37,038 bases of DNA from Streptomyces sp. NP-1717 (GCF_022695985.1 NZ_JAAPBF010000051.1:1-37038), one strand, 5' to 3'. Counted from the first letter of the stretch, positions 26,306 through 34,665 are shown. Notes: generated from the sequence alone by a model not told the origin. Translations and numbers: made by a program.

Positions 26306-26447
26306 AGGAGCCCCCGTCCCTGATGTCGCCTTTCGCCAGTATGCGGTCGATGCCCGGAACGGGCCCTGCGCGGCGGCAGTTCAGAGCAAGACTTGAGGTA
26401 CGTCCCCGGATCGGTACGGTCCGGCCCGGACCCCGTACGCCTCCCGC

Positions 26448-27743
26448 TCAGGTGCGGTACATCAGCCGGCGTAGCAGCGCCTCGGCCGGTCCCCGGCGCC
26501 CGGCGCGTTCCAGGGCGTCCGCCCCCACCACCGTGACCAGCCAGACTCCGACCGCCACGAGCGCCATCGTGGCGCTCGTCAGGTGCTCACCGAGCCCGAG
26601 ACCCCATGCCGCCAGCAGCGGGGCGAAGATCAGGGAGTGCGCGAGGTAGCAGGACAGCGACCGTTTGCCGACGGCGGACACCGCGTCGACGACGCGGGCA
26701 CCCCGGCGGGCCGGCCTCCGGGTCCACCAGTGCGCGAACAGGGCGACGGCGGCGACGTACCCGAGCCCGGCGGCGCCGCCGGTGATCTCCCTGAGGGCGG
26801 TGAGGACCCCCGACTCGCTCTGCGCGTCGGCGGGGACGTCGATCGCGCCGATGTGCGCCAGCGCCGCGGGCAGTCCGCCGAGCCAGCCGGCCGGGATACC
26901 GATGACCGCGGTACGGCGCAGCAGCCGCAGGTGCTGTCCCGGCTCCTCCAGGATCCGGCGCCGCGCCGCCCAGAATCCGAGCAGGAAGACGACGTAGGCG
27001 CCGCCGATCAGCGACGCGGGCGCGGCGGCGAAGGTGATGAACGCTCCGGTGACCAGACGGGTGCCGGCCGCGGCGAGCCAGCTCTCCTCGCCCGCCGCGT
27101 ACGCCTCGGCGCCCGGCTCCGCGCCGGCGTCGCCGACCGCGCCCAGATCACCCTGGAGCAGCACGGTCACCATCGGCTGCGCGGCGCTGATCACCATCAG
27201 CGTCGCGCCGATCCACATCCACCATGTGAGCGCGCGGTCGCCGCGCCTGAGGAAGAGCCGGCCGAGGGCGAGGCTCAGCAGGCCGTAGTAGCCGACGATG
27301 TCGCCCGCCATCAGCAGACCGGCGTGCAGCAGGCCGATGACGATCAGCAGCAGACCGCGCCTGCGCAGGATCCGGACGACATCGCGCTCGGCGGTCCCCG
27401 CGGCCCTCTGGCGGAGGAACAGCTGCGTCATCCCGTAGCCGAAGAGGAAGGCGAAGAGCGGATAGACCCGCAGATCCAGGGTGGTGATCATGGCGAACTG
27501 GACGGCCCGGTCGAGCCATCCGCCGTTCACGGGCTGCCAGCCCGAGGGGCCGTACCGCGACGCCCACAGATGGAACGCCGTGTTCGACAGCACGATGAAC
27601 AGCAGCATGAGGCCGCGCGCGAGGTCGGGCGCGAGGGCTCGTTCCGAAGGCCGTACGCCCCCGCGAGGAGCCGAGGCCGGCGCTCCGGAGGCCGTCGCGG
27701 GCGCCGGGTCCGACCCGGTGTCGTTCGTCGTCTCGGCTGTCAT
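26448..27743 (-). CDS. DUF418 family (YeiB-like) membrane protein
   Basis: A 431-aa protein with a 35-residue polar Ala/Pro/Thr start and about 10 helices. Family stretches are LAPDLARGLMLLFIVLSN, RVYPLFAFLFGYGMTQLFLR, RRGLLLIVIGLLHAGLLMAGDIVGYYGLL, and the C-terminal DUF418 domain with VGKRSLSCYLAHSLIFAPLL and RLMYRT at the end. It resembles acyltransferase-3-like proteins; no substrate is known. No Shine-Dalgarno is present; TAGCCT (27750-27755) lies 6 bases before the ATG with TTACCG 17 bases further upstream, so it is probably leaderless. It is divergent from the serine hydrolase gene. Confidence 0.87.
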   Translation of the reverse strand: MTAETTNDTGSDPAPATASGAPASAPRGGVRPSERALAPDLARGLMLLFIVLSNTAFHLWASRYGPSGWQPVNGGWLDRAVQFAMITTLDLRVYPLFAFLFGYGMTQLFLRQRAAGTAERDVVRILRRRGLLLIVIGLLHAGLLMAGDIVGYYGLLSLALGRLFLRRGDRALTWWMWIGATLMVISAAQPMVTVLLQGDLGAVGDAGAEPGAEAYAAGEESWLAAAGTRLVTGAFITFAAAPASLIGGAYVVFLLGFWAARRRILEEPGQHLRLLRRTAVIGIPAGWLGGLPAALAHIGAIDVPADAQSESGVLTALREITGGAAGLGYVAAVALFAHWWTRRPARRGARVVDAVSAVGKRSLSCYLAHSLIFAPLLAAWGLGLGEHLTSATMALVAVGVWLVTVVGADALERAGRRGPAEALLRRLMYRT

Positions 27744-27749
27744 GCCTGA

Positions 27750-27778
27750 AGGCTAGGAACGGGCCCCGGGGCCGGTAA
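27750..27778 (-). promoter_or_regulatory. Leaderless promoter of the DUF418 gene
   Basis: On the minus strand TTACCG (27773-27778), 17 bases, TAGCCT (27750-27755), then 6 bases to the ATG at 27743. Confidence 0.5.
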
Positions 27779-27910
27779 CCCGCCTTCTGTACAGCCGTAT
27801 CCGTCCAAGGTATGGCCCGTCGCCACCGTTCGGCCGACCAAAGTACGGCCGGTGCCGCGCGTCGCCGAAATGCGGTCGACGGGGCAGTGCTCTACCGATA
27901 GATGTGGACC

Positions 27911-29287
27911 ATGACCTCACCTTTCGAAGAACTTCTCCCCAGTACGCGACGTGCCCTGCTGCACCGCGTCGCCACCGCGCAGTCCGAAGGGCGCGCCCCC
28001 TCCTTCGTCGCCGCGGTCGCGCGCGACGGGCGCACGGTCTGGTCGGGCGGGCGCAGCTGTGTGGACGGTCATGAGCCGGACGCGGACACCCAGTACCGGA
28101 TCGGCTCGATCACCAAGTGCTTCACCGCCGTTCTGGTGCTGCGGCTGCGTGACGAGGGCCTGCTCGACCTGGCTGACCCGCTGGAGAAACACCTTCCCGG
28201 CACCGGGGTCGGTGACGTCACCATCGCCCAACTCCTCGGCCACGGGGCCGGTCTGGCCGCCGAGGCGCCCGCCCCCTGGTGGGAGCGCACGCCCGGCACG
28301 ACGCGCCCCGAACTGGCCGACGTGCTCGGCGAGCACCCCGTGCTGCACCCCGCGGGACGGCTGTACCACTACTCCAACCCCGGCTACACGCTGCTCGGTT
28401 CGCTGATCGAGGCGCTGCGCGGCGCGTCCTGGGAGGAGGTGCTGCGGCGGGAGATCCTGGAGCCGCTGTCGATGCACCGTACGAGTACCCGGCCCGTCGC
28501 CCCGGCGGCCGGCGGCTGGGCCGTGCATCCCTGGGCGGACGCGATCCTGCCCGAACCGTCGGAGGATCTCGGCCTGATGGCCCCGGCGGGCCAGCTCTGG
28601 TCGACGGCGGACGACCTGTGCCGCTTCGGGGCGTTCCTCGCCGAGGGGGACGACCGGGTCCTGAGCGCCGCGTCCGTACGGGAGGCGCGGACTCCCGCGA
28701 CGCCCCCCGAGAGCGGCCAGTGGGGCGGCGGTTACGGGCTCGGCGTGCAGCTCGTCCACGGAGGCGGCCGGACATACGCCGGGCACACGGGTTCGCTGCC
28801 CGGTTTCGTCGCCGCGCTCTGGGTGAGTGTCGAGGACGGACTGGTCGCCGTCGCGCTCGCCAACGCCACCTCGGGCCCGCTCACCGGTGTCGTCGCCGCC
28901 GAACTGATCAATATCGTGGCGGACGCGGAGCCCCGTATCCCCGAGCCGTGGCGGCCGCTGCCCGAGGTCGATCAGGCACTGCTGGAGCTGACGGGTCCCT
29001 GGTACTGGGGAGCGACCCCGTATGTCCTGCGTCTGACGGCCGACCGCGGAATGGACTTCGCGCCGCTGCGTGACGCGGGCCGGCGTTCCCGGTTCGTGGC
29101 CCGGCCGGACGGTACCTGGCAGGGGCTCGACGGCTACTACACGGGGGAGACGCTGAAGGCCGTCCGCCGCCCGGACGGCCAGGTGAGCCATCTCGATCTC
29201 GGCTCCTTCGTCTACACCCGAGAGCCGTACGAGCCGGGGGACGCGGTCCCTGGCGGGGTGGACGAGCAGGGCTGGCGCGGTCTGTGA
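27911..29287 (+). CDS. Serine hydrolase of the beta-lactamase / D-aminopeptidase fold
   Basis: A 458-aa class C beta-lactamase-like protein. It has SxxK at S66-ITK (GSITKCFTA), the YxN triad (YHYSNPGY) and HTG (GHTGSLPG). The C-terminal 110 residues form a lipocalin-like or beta-rich domain common in this esterase group (WYWGATPYVLRL onward). No signal peptide is seen, so it is probably a cytoplasmic esterase or peptidase and not a secreted beta-lactamase. Two ATGs are possible, 27902 and 27911. The second is preferred because TCGACG (27876-27881), 17 bases, TAGATG (27899-27904), then 6 bases fits a leaderless start, though this -10 lacks the final T. A parS site begins 2 bases after the stop. 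Confidence 0.88.
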   Translation: MTSPFEELLPSTRRALLHRVATAQSEGRAPSFVAAVARDGRTVWSGGRSCVDGHEPDADTQYRIGSITKCFTAVLVLRLRDEGLLDLADPLEKHLPGTGVGDVTIAQLLGHGAGLAAEAPAPWWERTPGTTRPELADVLGEHPVLHPAGRLYHYSNPGYTLLGSLIEALRGASWEEVLRREILEPLSMHRTSTRPVAPAAGGWAVHPWADAILPEPSEDLGLMAPAGQLWSTADDLCRFGAFLAEGDDRVLSAASVREARTPATPPESGQWGGGYGLGVQLVHGGGRTYAGHTGSLPGFVAALWVSVEDGLVAVALANATSGPLTGVVAAELINIVADAEPRIPEPWRPLPEVDQALLELTGPWYWGATPYVLRLTADRGMDFAPLRDAGRRSRFVARPDGTWQGLDGYYTGETLKAVRRPDGQVSHLDLGSFVYTREPYEPGDAVPGGVDEQGWRGL

Positions 29288-29288
29288 T

Positions 29289-29302
29289 GTTTCACGTGAA
29301 AC
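29289..29302. other. parS: parS site 4
   Basis: An exact GTTTCACGTGAAAC starts one base after the TGA of the serine hydrolase gene, in the convergent gap before the GNAT gene. Confidence 0.9.
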
Positions 29303-29345
29303 CGGACGTACGACGCCGGCGCCGACGCGCGCCCCGCCGCTCGCC

Positions 29346-29810
29346 TCAGCTCCCGCCCTCCAGGCTCATCTTGAACCCGACGTGGGACGCGGTGAACCCG
29401 AGCCGCTCGTAGAAGCGCTGGGCATCGGTACGCGTCGCGTCGGAGGTCAGCTGGACCAACTGGCAGCCCTGGCGCCCGGATTCGTCGATGGCCCACCGGA
29501 TCAGCCGGGTGCCGAGGCCGGAGCCGCGCTCGTCGGCGTGCACGCGTACGCCCTCGATGACCGAACGCGTGGAGCCCCGGCGGGAGATGCCCGCGATGAT
29601 CGTCAACTGGAGGGTGCCGACGACGCGCCCGTCGCGCTCGGCGACGACCTGGTACTGATTCGGGTCGTCGGCGAGCCGTTCCAGGGCCTTGAGGTACGGG
29701 GTGAGGTCGTCCGGCGACTCGCGTGTCGCGCCCAGTGGATCGTCGGCGAGCATCGCCACGATCTCGGGGAGGTCGCCCGCGACGGCCGGCCGTATGTGCA
29801 GATCGCTCAT
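29346..29810 (-). CDS. GNAT family N-acetyltransferase
   Basis: A 154-aa single-domain acetyltransferase using acetyl-CoA. Motif A is VRVHADERGSGLGTRLIRWAI at about 94-114 with the R/Q-x-x-G-x-G/A pyrophosphate loop, and motif B contains RTDAQRFYERLGFTASHVGFKM. The substrate is unknown. TAATCT (29818-29823) lies 7 bases before the ATG without a Shine-Dalgarno, so a leaderless transcript from within the end of the MarR gene is likely, in addition to any readthrough from MarR, whose stop is 19 bases upstream. Confidence 0.92.
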   Translation of the reverse strand: MSDLHIRPAVAGDLPEIVAMLADDPLGATRESPDDLTPYLKALERLADDPNQYQVVAERDGRVVGTLQLTIIAGISRRGSTRSVIEGVRVHADERGSGLGTRLIRWAIDESGRQGCQLVQLTSDATRTDAQRFYERLGFTASHVGFKMSLEGGS

Positions 29811-29829
29811 GGATCGCAGATTACGCCGG

Positions 29830-30303
29830 TCACACCGGGGTCGACGGCGCGGGTACGCGCAGTTCCTCCACGGCCCTGACCAGCGGTGCGAGCTCCGGAT
29901 TCTTCGCCGCCGCGTCCAGGGCCCCGCGCAGCGCGGTGTCGTTCGTCGGCCGCGCCTCGGCGAGGAGGCGGAGACCCGCCTCGCTCACGTCGGTGTAGAT
30001 CCCGCGCCGGTCCGTCGGGCAGAGATAGCGCGTGAGCAGGCCGCGATCCTCAAGGCGGGTGACCAGGCGCGTGGTCGCGCTCTGGCTGAGCACCACCGCG
30101 TCGGCGACCTGCTTCATCTGAAGGTGCCCGCCCTCGCCGTCGTGCTGGCGGCTGAGGACGTCGAGCAGGGAGTACTCGCGAACGCTGAGGTCGTGCCCGC
30201 TCTGCAGAGCCCGCTCGATATGCGACTCGATCCTGCTGTGCAGCAGAGAGAGGGCCACCCAGCCCTGGGCGAGGGCGGTGAGTGCGGGATCCGTGGCGGT
30301 CAT
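29830..30303 (-). CDS. MarR family transcriptional regulator
   Basis: A 157-aa winged-helix regulator: LSVREYSLLDVLSRQ, LQMKQVADAVVLSQSATTRLVTRLEDRGLLTRYLCPTDRRGIYTDVSEAG, the recognition helix plus the DxRG wing. A GGAGGAAG site precedes the ATG. It is divergent from an MFS exporter gene; TGCAA/TTGCA half-sites in the gap make a likely operator. It is a probable repressor of itself and the exporter, relieved by a small phenolic or drug ligand as in other MarR-MFS pairs. The ligand is unknown. Confidence 0.93.
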   Translation of the reverse strand: MTATDPALTALAQGWVALSLLHSRIESHIERALQSGHDLSVREYSLLDVLSRQHDGEGGHLQMKQVADAVVLSQSATTRLVTRLEDRGLLTRYLCPTDRRGIYTDVSEAGLRLLAEARPTNDTALRGALDAAAKNPELAPLVRAVEELRVPAPSTPV

Positions 30304-30367
30304 GGCTCTTCCTCCGTCGTCTCCGTCGTCTCCATCGACCGGAGCTTCCAGCCCTCAGGGTAGGGCA

Positions 30368-30416
30368 CGTCTGCAATATAGCGCGCTTGCAATTAAACGG
30401 CGTCTGCAAGTATTGT
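30368..30416 (+). promoter_or_regulatory. MFS promoter overlapping probable MarR operator half-sites
   Basis: TTGCAA (30387-30392), 18 bases, TATTGT (30411-30416) is a good promoter for the MFS gene. It overlaps inverted half-sites CTTGCA (30386-30391) and TGCAAG (30405-30410). CGTCTGCAA occurs twice, at 30368-30376 and 30401-30409, 33 bp apart (about three helix turns). Confidence 0.6.
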
Positions 30417-30527
30417 CCACGCTCGTAAAACGCATGCACAAGCAGCGGCACTCGTCGGCGGTGCGGACATCACCGGCGACCCGCGAGCGGCGCACGCACG
30501 GACACACATCTGGGAAAGGCCACACCC

Positions 30528-31760
30528 ATGCCACTCGCGCTCCTCGCCCTGGCCATCGGGGCGTTCGGAATCGGGACCACCGAATTCGTGATCATGGGGC
30601 TGCTGCCCGAGGTCGCCACCGAGTACGGCGTCACCATCCCCACCGCGGGCCATCTGGTCAGCGGCTACGCCCTCGGAGTCGTACTCGGCGCGCCGATCAT
30701 GACCCTCCTGGGCACCCGCGTCAGCCGCAAGCGCATGCTGATGCTGCTGATGGGCCTGTTCATCGCCGGCAACGTCATGTCCGCACTCGCCCCCACCTTT
30801 GGCCTCATGCTCACCGGCCGTGTCGTCGCCTCACTCGCCCACGGGGCGTTCTTCGGCATCGGCTCCGTCGTCGCCGCCGGACTCGTCGCCCCGCACCGGA
30901 GGGCCGGCGCCATCGCGATGATGTTCACCGGTCTCACGCTCGCCAATGTCGTGGGCGTCCCCCTCGGCACGTACATCGGCCAGAGCACCGGCTGGCGCGC
31001 GACCTTCCTCCTCGTCGCGGGCCTGGGAGTCGTCGGTCTCGCCGGTGTCGCCAAGCTCGTACCGGAGCAGCCGCGACCGCGAGGCGTACGGATCCGCCAC
31101 GAGGTGGCCGCCTTCCGCAACGTCCAGGTCCTGCTCGCCATGGGGATGACGGTCCTCGGCTTCGGCGGCGTCTTCGCCGCCATCACCTACATCACGCCGA
31201 TGATGACGCGGACCGCGGGCTTCGCCGACTCCTCCGTCACCTGGCTGCTGGTGCTCCTCGGCCTCGGCATGGTCGGCGGCAACCTCATCGGCGGCCGGTA
31301 CGCCGACCGCCACCTCATGCCCATGCTGTACGTGTCGCTCGGCGCCCTGTCCGTCGTCCTGGCGCTGTTCACTCTCACCGCGCACAACAAGATCGCGGCC
31401 GCGCTCACCCTCTTCCTGATCGGTGGGCTGGGCTTCGCGACCGTGCCGCCGCTCCAGAAGCGCGTACTCGACCAGGCGTCCGGCGCCCCGACGCTCGCCT
31501 CCGCCGTCAACATCGGCGCGTTCAACCTCGGCAACGCCCTCGCCGCCTGGCTCGGCGGTCTGGTCATCGGCGCCGGTCTCGGATACACGGCGCCCAACTG
31601 GGTCGGTGCCGCGCTCGCCGGGTCCGCGCTGCTCCTCGCCGTCGTCTCGCACACCCTGGAACGCCGCGGTGCCCATGACGGCGACATCGCCACCACGGGC
31701 ACCACGAGGGACACCACCACGGGAACGACCAAGGACACGGCCGCGCCGACCCCCGTCTGA
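30528..31760 (+). CDS. MFS transporter, DHA1 (AraJ/Cml-like) family
   Basis: A 410-aa 12-helix exporter. It opens with LALAIGAFGIGTTEFVIMGLLPEVA (the DHA1 helix 1 pattern with TEF), followed by motif A-like LLGTRVSRKRML, GRVVASLAHGAFFGIGSVVA and VGVPLGTYIGQSTGWRATF (motif C region). It probably exports a drug or sugar-like compound by proton antiport. The last 30 residues contain two 8-residue repeats (TTGTTRDT, TTGTTKDT) encoded by 24-bp DNA repeats at 31692-31739. A GGAAAGG site precedes the ATG. It is regulated by the divergent MarR, as inferred from the shared intergenic region. Confidence 0.93.
   Translation: MPLALLALAIGAFGIGTTEFVIMGLLPEVATEYGVTIPTAGHLVSGYALGVVLGAPIMTLLGTRVSRKRMLMLLMGLFIAGNVMSALAPTFGLMLTGRVVASLAHGAFFGIGSVVAAGLVAPHRRAGAIAMMFTGLTLANVVGVPLGTYIGQSTGWRATFLLVAGLGVVGLAGVAKLVPEQPRPRGVRIRHEVAAFRNVQVLLAMGMTVLGFGGVFAAITYITPMMTRTAGFADSSVTWLLVLLGLGMVGGNLIGGRYADRHLMPMLYVSLGALSVVLALFTLTAHNKIAAALTLFLIGGLGFATVPPLQKRVLDQASGAPTLASAVNIGAFNLGNALAAWLGGLVIGAGLGYTAPNWVGAALAGSALLLAVVSHTLERRGAHDGDIATTGTTRDTTTGTTKDTAAPTPV
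31692..31739 (+). repeat. Two 24-bp coding repeats at the end of the MFS gene
   Basis: Two adjacent 24-bp units (31692-31715, 31716-31739) encode TTGTTRDT and TTGTTKDT. They probably arose by slippage and may vary in number between strains. Confidence 0.6.
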
Positions 31761-31796
31761 TGCCCTCGCCTGATGCCCCCGCCCCGGCCGGAGCTC

Positions 31797-32357
31797 TCAG
31801 GCGGTCGGGACGAGGCGCTTCTCCGCCGCCTCCCGACCCGCACGACGGCCGGCACGACGGCCGGCCGAGGCGGCCCGCACCCGCCGCCCCCGGCGCGTCA
31901 GCCCCCACGGCTTCAGGACCGAGATGACCGTCATGAAGAGATACGCGGAGGTCGCCACCGACGGCGCGGCGACCAGGCTGATATCGGGCACACCACCGCT
32001 GTCCGCGGCCTGTGCGATCCCGGGCCGCAGGGCGAAGACCGTCGCCGCGCCTGTGACCAGCGTGATCCAGAACTTGATCCAGACCCAGTGGTACCGGGTC
32101 AGCCCCCAGGGCGTTCCCAGGGACAGCACCAGCCCGCTGACGAGCGTGATCACGACCACGGGCGCGAGAAGCCAGTCGGCGAAGACCTTCATCGCACGGT
32201 AGGACGCCTCGGTGAGGGAGGAGTCCCCGGTGGTGTACGCGGTGATGCCAAGCGTGAGCAGGCCGAGCGTGAGGCCCAGCCAGCTCACGGAGACGGCGAC
32301 ATGGACGACGAGAAGTGCCCGCCGGGCGGGCCGCTTGAGTGGTTTCACGTGAAACAC
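31797..32357 (-). CDS. Small integral membrane protein (four helices), function unknown
   Basis: A protein of about 186 aa with four hydrophobic segments (ALLVVHVAVSVSWLGLTLGLL, LLAPVVVITLVSGLVLSLG, VWIKFWITLVTGAATVFAL, SAYLFMTVISVLKPW) and a very basic Arg/Ala tail (RRGRRVRAASAGRRAGRRAG). It resembles DUF2269-like membrane proteins, but I do not assign a family firmly. The start is uncertain: GTG at 32357 or GTG at 32348; a longer frame upstream is rejected because it runs into the divergent HAD gene. A parS site (32342-32355) covers the first codons, so either the N-terminus includes FHVKP or the site lies across the second GTG. Convergent with the MFS gene. Confidence 0.7.
   Translation of the reverse strand: MFHVKPLKRPARRALLVVHVAVSVSWLGLTLGLLTLGITAYTTGDSSLTEASYRAMKVFADWLLAPVVVITLVSGLVLSLGTPWGLTRYHWVWIKFWITLVTGAATVFALRPGIAQAADSGGVPDISLVAAPSVATSAYLFMTVISVLKPWGLTRRGRRVRAASAGRRAGRRAGREAAEKRLVPTA
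32342..32355. other. parS: parS site 5, overlapping a gene start
   Basis: An exact GTTTCACGTGAAAC sits across the first codons of the membrane protein gene on the minus strand and in the divergent promoter region of the HAD gene. ParB bound here could affect transcription or translation start. Confidence 0.9.
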
Positions 32358-32424
32358 CGTGCCGTGATCCGCGGCGGAGGGCGTCTGACGGCGGGAGTAA
32401 CCGTCCGTACTAACCTCGGCGTAC

Positions 32425-33096
32425 ATGGAGAGCCCCGGGAAGACCATCGGCGACCGCCCTCGCACCCTGCATCTGTTCGATCTCGACGGCACGCTGATCC
32501 GGGGATCGGCCGCCGCCGTCGAGATCTCCCGGCAGCTCGGTGTGAGCGCCGAGATCGCGGAGCTGGAGCGCGAGTTCCTGACCGCGGGGCTGGCCCCGGA
32601 CGAGTTCGCGGTCCGGGCCAGGGAGCTGTGGTCCGAGCTGACCGCCGCGCAGGTCGAGACAGCCTTCGAAGGTGCGCCGTGGCTGGCCGGGATCCGGGAG
32701 GTCTGGGCGGACATCCGTGCGCGGGGCGACTACTGCGCCGTGATCACGCTGTCACCGGACTTCTTCGTCGAACGCCTGCTGCCGTGGGGCGCGGACGCCA
32801 CCCATGGCTCACGCTGGCCGGCCCTGCCGTTCACCGGGCCGGTGGACCGGGCGGGGATCCTCGACACGGCGGCCAAGGTCCGCATCGCGAACGAGCTGTG
32901 TACGCGCTTCGGCGTCCGGCTCGAAGACTGCGTCGCCTTCGGGGACTCCATGTCCGACGCGGCGATCTTCGCGTCCGTCCCCCGCGCGGTGGCGGTGAAC
33001 GCGGACCACCATCTGGCCGGGCTCGCCACGCACACCTACCGGGGCGGCGATCTGCGCGAGGCGTTCGAGCTGCTGAGCCGGCGCCCTGGTTCGTAA
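32425..33096 (+). CDS. HAD superfamily hydrolase (subfamily IB, SerB-like)
   Basis: A 223-aa cytoplasmic phosphatase. Motif I is D19-LDGT (D19 nucleophile, D21 acid/base), motif II is ITLSP near 107-111, a lysine for motif III lies near AAKVRIANEL, and motif IV is GDSMSDAAIF. The layout resembles phosphoserine phosphatase and related small-molecule phosphatases; the substrate is unknown. No clear Shine-Dalgarno precedes the ATG; TAACCT (32411-32416) lies 8 bases upstream, so the mRNA may be leaderless. It ends 7 bases from the convergent Nudix gene. Confidence 0.92.
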   Translation: MESPGKTIGDRPRTLHLFDLDGTLIRGSAAAVEISRQLGVSAEIAELEREFLTAGLAPDEFAVRARELWSELTAAQVETAFEGAPWLAGIREVWADIRARGDYCAVITLSPDFFVERLLPWGADATHGSRWPALPFTGPVDRAGILDTAAKVRIANELCTRFGVRLEDCVAFGDSMSDAAIFASVPRAVAVNADHHLAGLATHTYRGGDLREAFELLSRRPGS

Positions 33097-33103
33097 GCCC
33101 CGC

Positions 33104-33583
33104 TCAGCCCAGGTCGGGCGCGTGCATCGCCCGTACGCCCTCGATGTTGCCGTCCAGATAGTGCCGCAGCGACAGCGGTACGAGATGGACGGCGGCGATT
33201 CCGACCCGGCTGAACGGCACCCGTACGATCTCGTACTCCCCGCACGGCTCGTCCACCTCCGGCCCGTGCCGCAGCGACGGGTCCAGCGATTCGAGCCGGC
33301 AGACGAAGAAGTGCTGCACCTTCACGCCGGTGACGCCGCCGTCCGCGATGTGCTCGACGGTGTCGACGAAGCACGGCACGACGTCGGTGATCTTGGCGCC
33401 CAGTTCCTCGTCGACCTCGCGGTGGAGCGCGGCGACGACCGTGGCGTCGTCCGGTTCGACCCCGCCGCCGGGGGTCAGCCAGTACGGGTCCACACCCGGT
33501 TTGGTGCGCTTGATCAGGACGAGATGGTCGCCGTCGAGCAGGATGGCGCGTGCGGTGCGCTTGACCACGGGCCGTTCGGTCAT
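33104..33583 (-). CDS. Nudix hydrolase
   Basis: A 159-aa Nudix-fold pyrophosphohydrolase. The box spans about 39-62: GGGVEPDD, then A47, TVVAALH and REVDEELG at 55-62. The catalytic REVDEE core is intact, but the first glutamate of the classical GX5EX7REUXEEXGU box is alanine (A47). The substrate is unknown; nucleotide or nucleotide-sugar diphosphates are typical. The ATG at 33583 begins the domain; the longer frame upstream is antisense sequence of the LysR gene region. It lies 52 bases downstream of lysR in the same direction. Confidence 0.9.
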   Translation of the reverse strand: MTERPVVKRTARAILLDGDHLVLIKRTKPGVDPYWLTPGGGVEPDDATVVAALHREVDEELGAKITDVVPCFVDTVEHIADGGVTGVKVQHFFVCRLESLDPSLRHGPEVDEPCGEYEIVRVPFSRVGIAAVHLVPLSLRHYLDGNIEGVRAMHAPDLG

Positions 33584-33635
33584 GGGAAGAGCGTGGCCCG
33601 ATACGGCCGTGCCGAAACTCCCCGGGGCCGGGCGG

Positions 33636-34529
33636 TCACCAGTCGACCGAAGCACGCAGCAGCCATTCGTGCGCCCGCGCGATGTGCGGAAGGGCCAGTG
33701 TGCCGGTCCGTACGACGAGGAAGTACGTGCGCAGCGGGGGCACCGGCGGGTCGTAGAGAGCCACGATCTCACCGCGCTCCAGTGCGCCCTCGCACAGATA
33801 GCGGGGCAGTACGGCCAGTCCGGCGCCGGCCGCCGCGCTCTCCAGGACGGCGCGCAGGTCGGGCGCGATGACGGCGCCCGCGGCGGCCGGCCGTGAGTCG
33901 AAGACCGCTGCCCAGTAGCGCGAGACGAGCGGCAGCGACTCATGGACCTCCACCACCGGAAGCTGTTCCAGGACGACGTGGCCCTCGCGCAGCACGTCGT
34001 GGCCCAGCCGCGCCGCCCACCGTGGCGAGGCGACCAGGACGTGCTCCTCGTCGCAGAGCGGGGTCGAGGTGAGCAGTCCGCCGCGGGGCCGGGCGGTGGC
34101 GATGGCGAGGTCGTGGTGTCCGGCGGCGAGGCCGTCCAGAAGCTCCTCGGCGTCGGCGAAGAAGGAGGCGCGAAGGGCGAGCCCCTGGCTGATCAGCGAG
34201 GTGAGCGCGGGCAGGGCGCGTACGGAGGTGAACTCCGGCGGCCCGGCGAGATGGAGTGTCCGTACACCGGACTCCTCGTCGAGGCCGGTCTCGGTGATCT
34301 CGACCAGGGCGTCGAGATGGGGTGCGGCACGGTGGGCGAGCTCGTCGCCCATGGTGGTGGGCGTGACGCCACGTGCCTGGCGCAGGAACAGCGGGCGGCC
34401 CAACTGGCGTTCCAGCGTGCGTATCTGCCCGGTGACCGCGGGCTGGGAGAGCCCGAGCAGGGCTGCGGCGCGGGTGAACGATCCCGCTCGGTGCACGGTG
34501 ACGAAGGTGCGCAGCAGGGCCAGGTCCAT
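33636..34529 (-). CDS. LysR family transcriptional regulator
   Basis: A 297-aa LysR-type regulator. The N-terminal winged HTH covers about 1-60 (MDLALLRTFVTVHRAGSFTRAAALLGLSQPAVTGQIRTLERQLGRPLFLRQ), followed by a periplasmic-binding-like effector domain. The ATG at 34529 is the family start with GGAGGG upstream; the longer frame is not used. LysR proteins usually control a divergent gene, but here the neighbour upstream, the lyase, reads in the same direction, and the divergent promoter in the gap has no clear gene. Confidence 0.94.
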   Translation of the reverse strand: MDLALLRTFVTVHRAGSFTRAAALLGLSQPAVTGQIRTLERQLGRPLFLRQARGVTPTTMGDELAHRAAPHLDALVEITETGLDEESGVRTLHLAGPPEFTSVRALPALTSLISQGLALRASFFADAEELLDGLAAGHHDLAIATARPRGGLLTSTPLCDEEHVLVASPRWAARLGHDVLREGHVVLEQLPVVEVHESLPLVSRYWAAVFDSRPAAAGAVIAPDLRAVLESAAAGAGLAVLPRYLCEGALERGEIVALYDPPVPPLRTYFLVVRTGTLALPHIARAHEWLLRASVDW

Positions 34530-34623
34530 GGCAGCCCTCCTCAACTTCCGGCCCCGTCCGAACCCGTCCCGGGCCCGTCGCCGGAACGTCCAACTATAAA
34601 TAAGTCGATAGGCGGCTGTCGCT

Positions 34624-34652
34624 ACTGTGATTGGACACTGACGGAGAGTCAA
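34624..34652 (-). promoter_or_regulatory. Candidate lysR promoter
   Basis: On the minus strand TTGACT (34647-34652), 17 bases, CACAGT (34624-34629). It abuts and overlaps the oppositely directed promoter at 34631-34659. An AT-rich stretch with TATAGT about 40 bases further downstream could be an alternative -10. Confidence 0.5.
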
Positions 34653-34659
34653 CTAGCCT
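34631..34659 (+). promoter_or_regulatory. Orphan plus-strand promoter in the lysR-lyase gap
   Basis: TTGGAC (34631-34636), 17 bases, TAGCCT (34654-34659) is one of the best principal-sigma matches in the window. The predicted start is near 34666. No believable protein gene follows on this strand; a hairpin lies 26-64 bases downstream. Confidence 0.55.
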
Positions 34660-34665
34660 TGTGGT

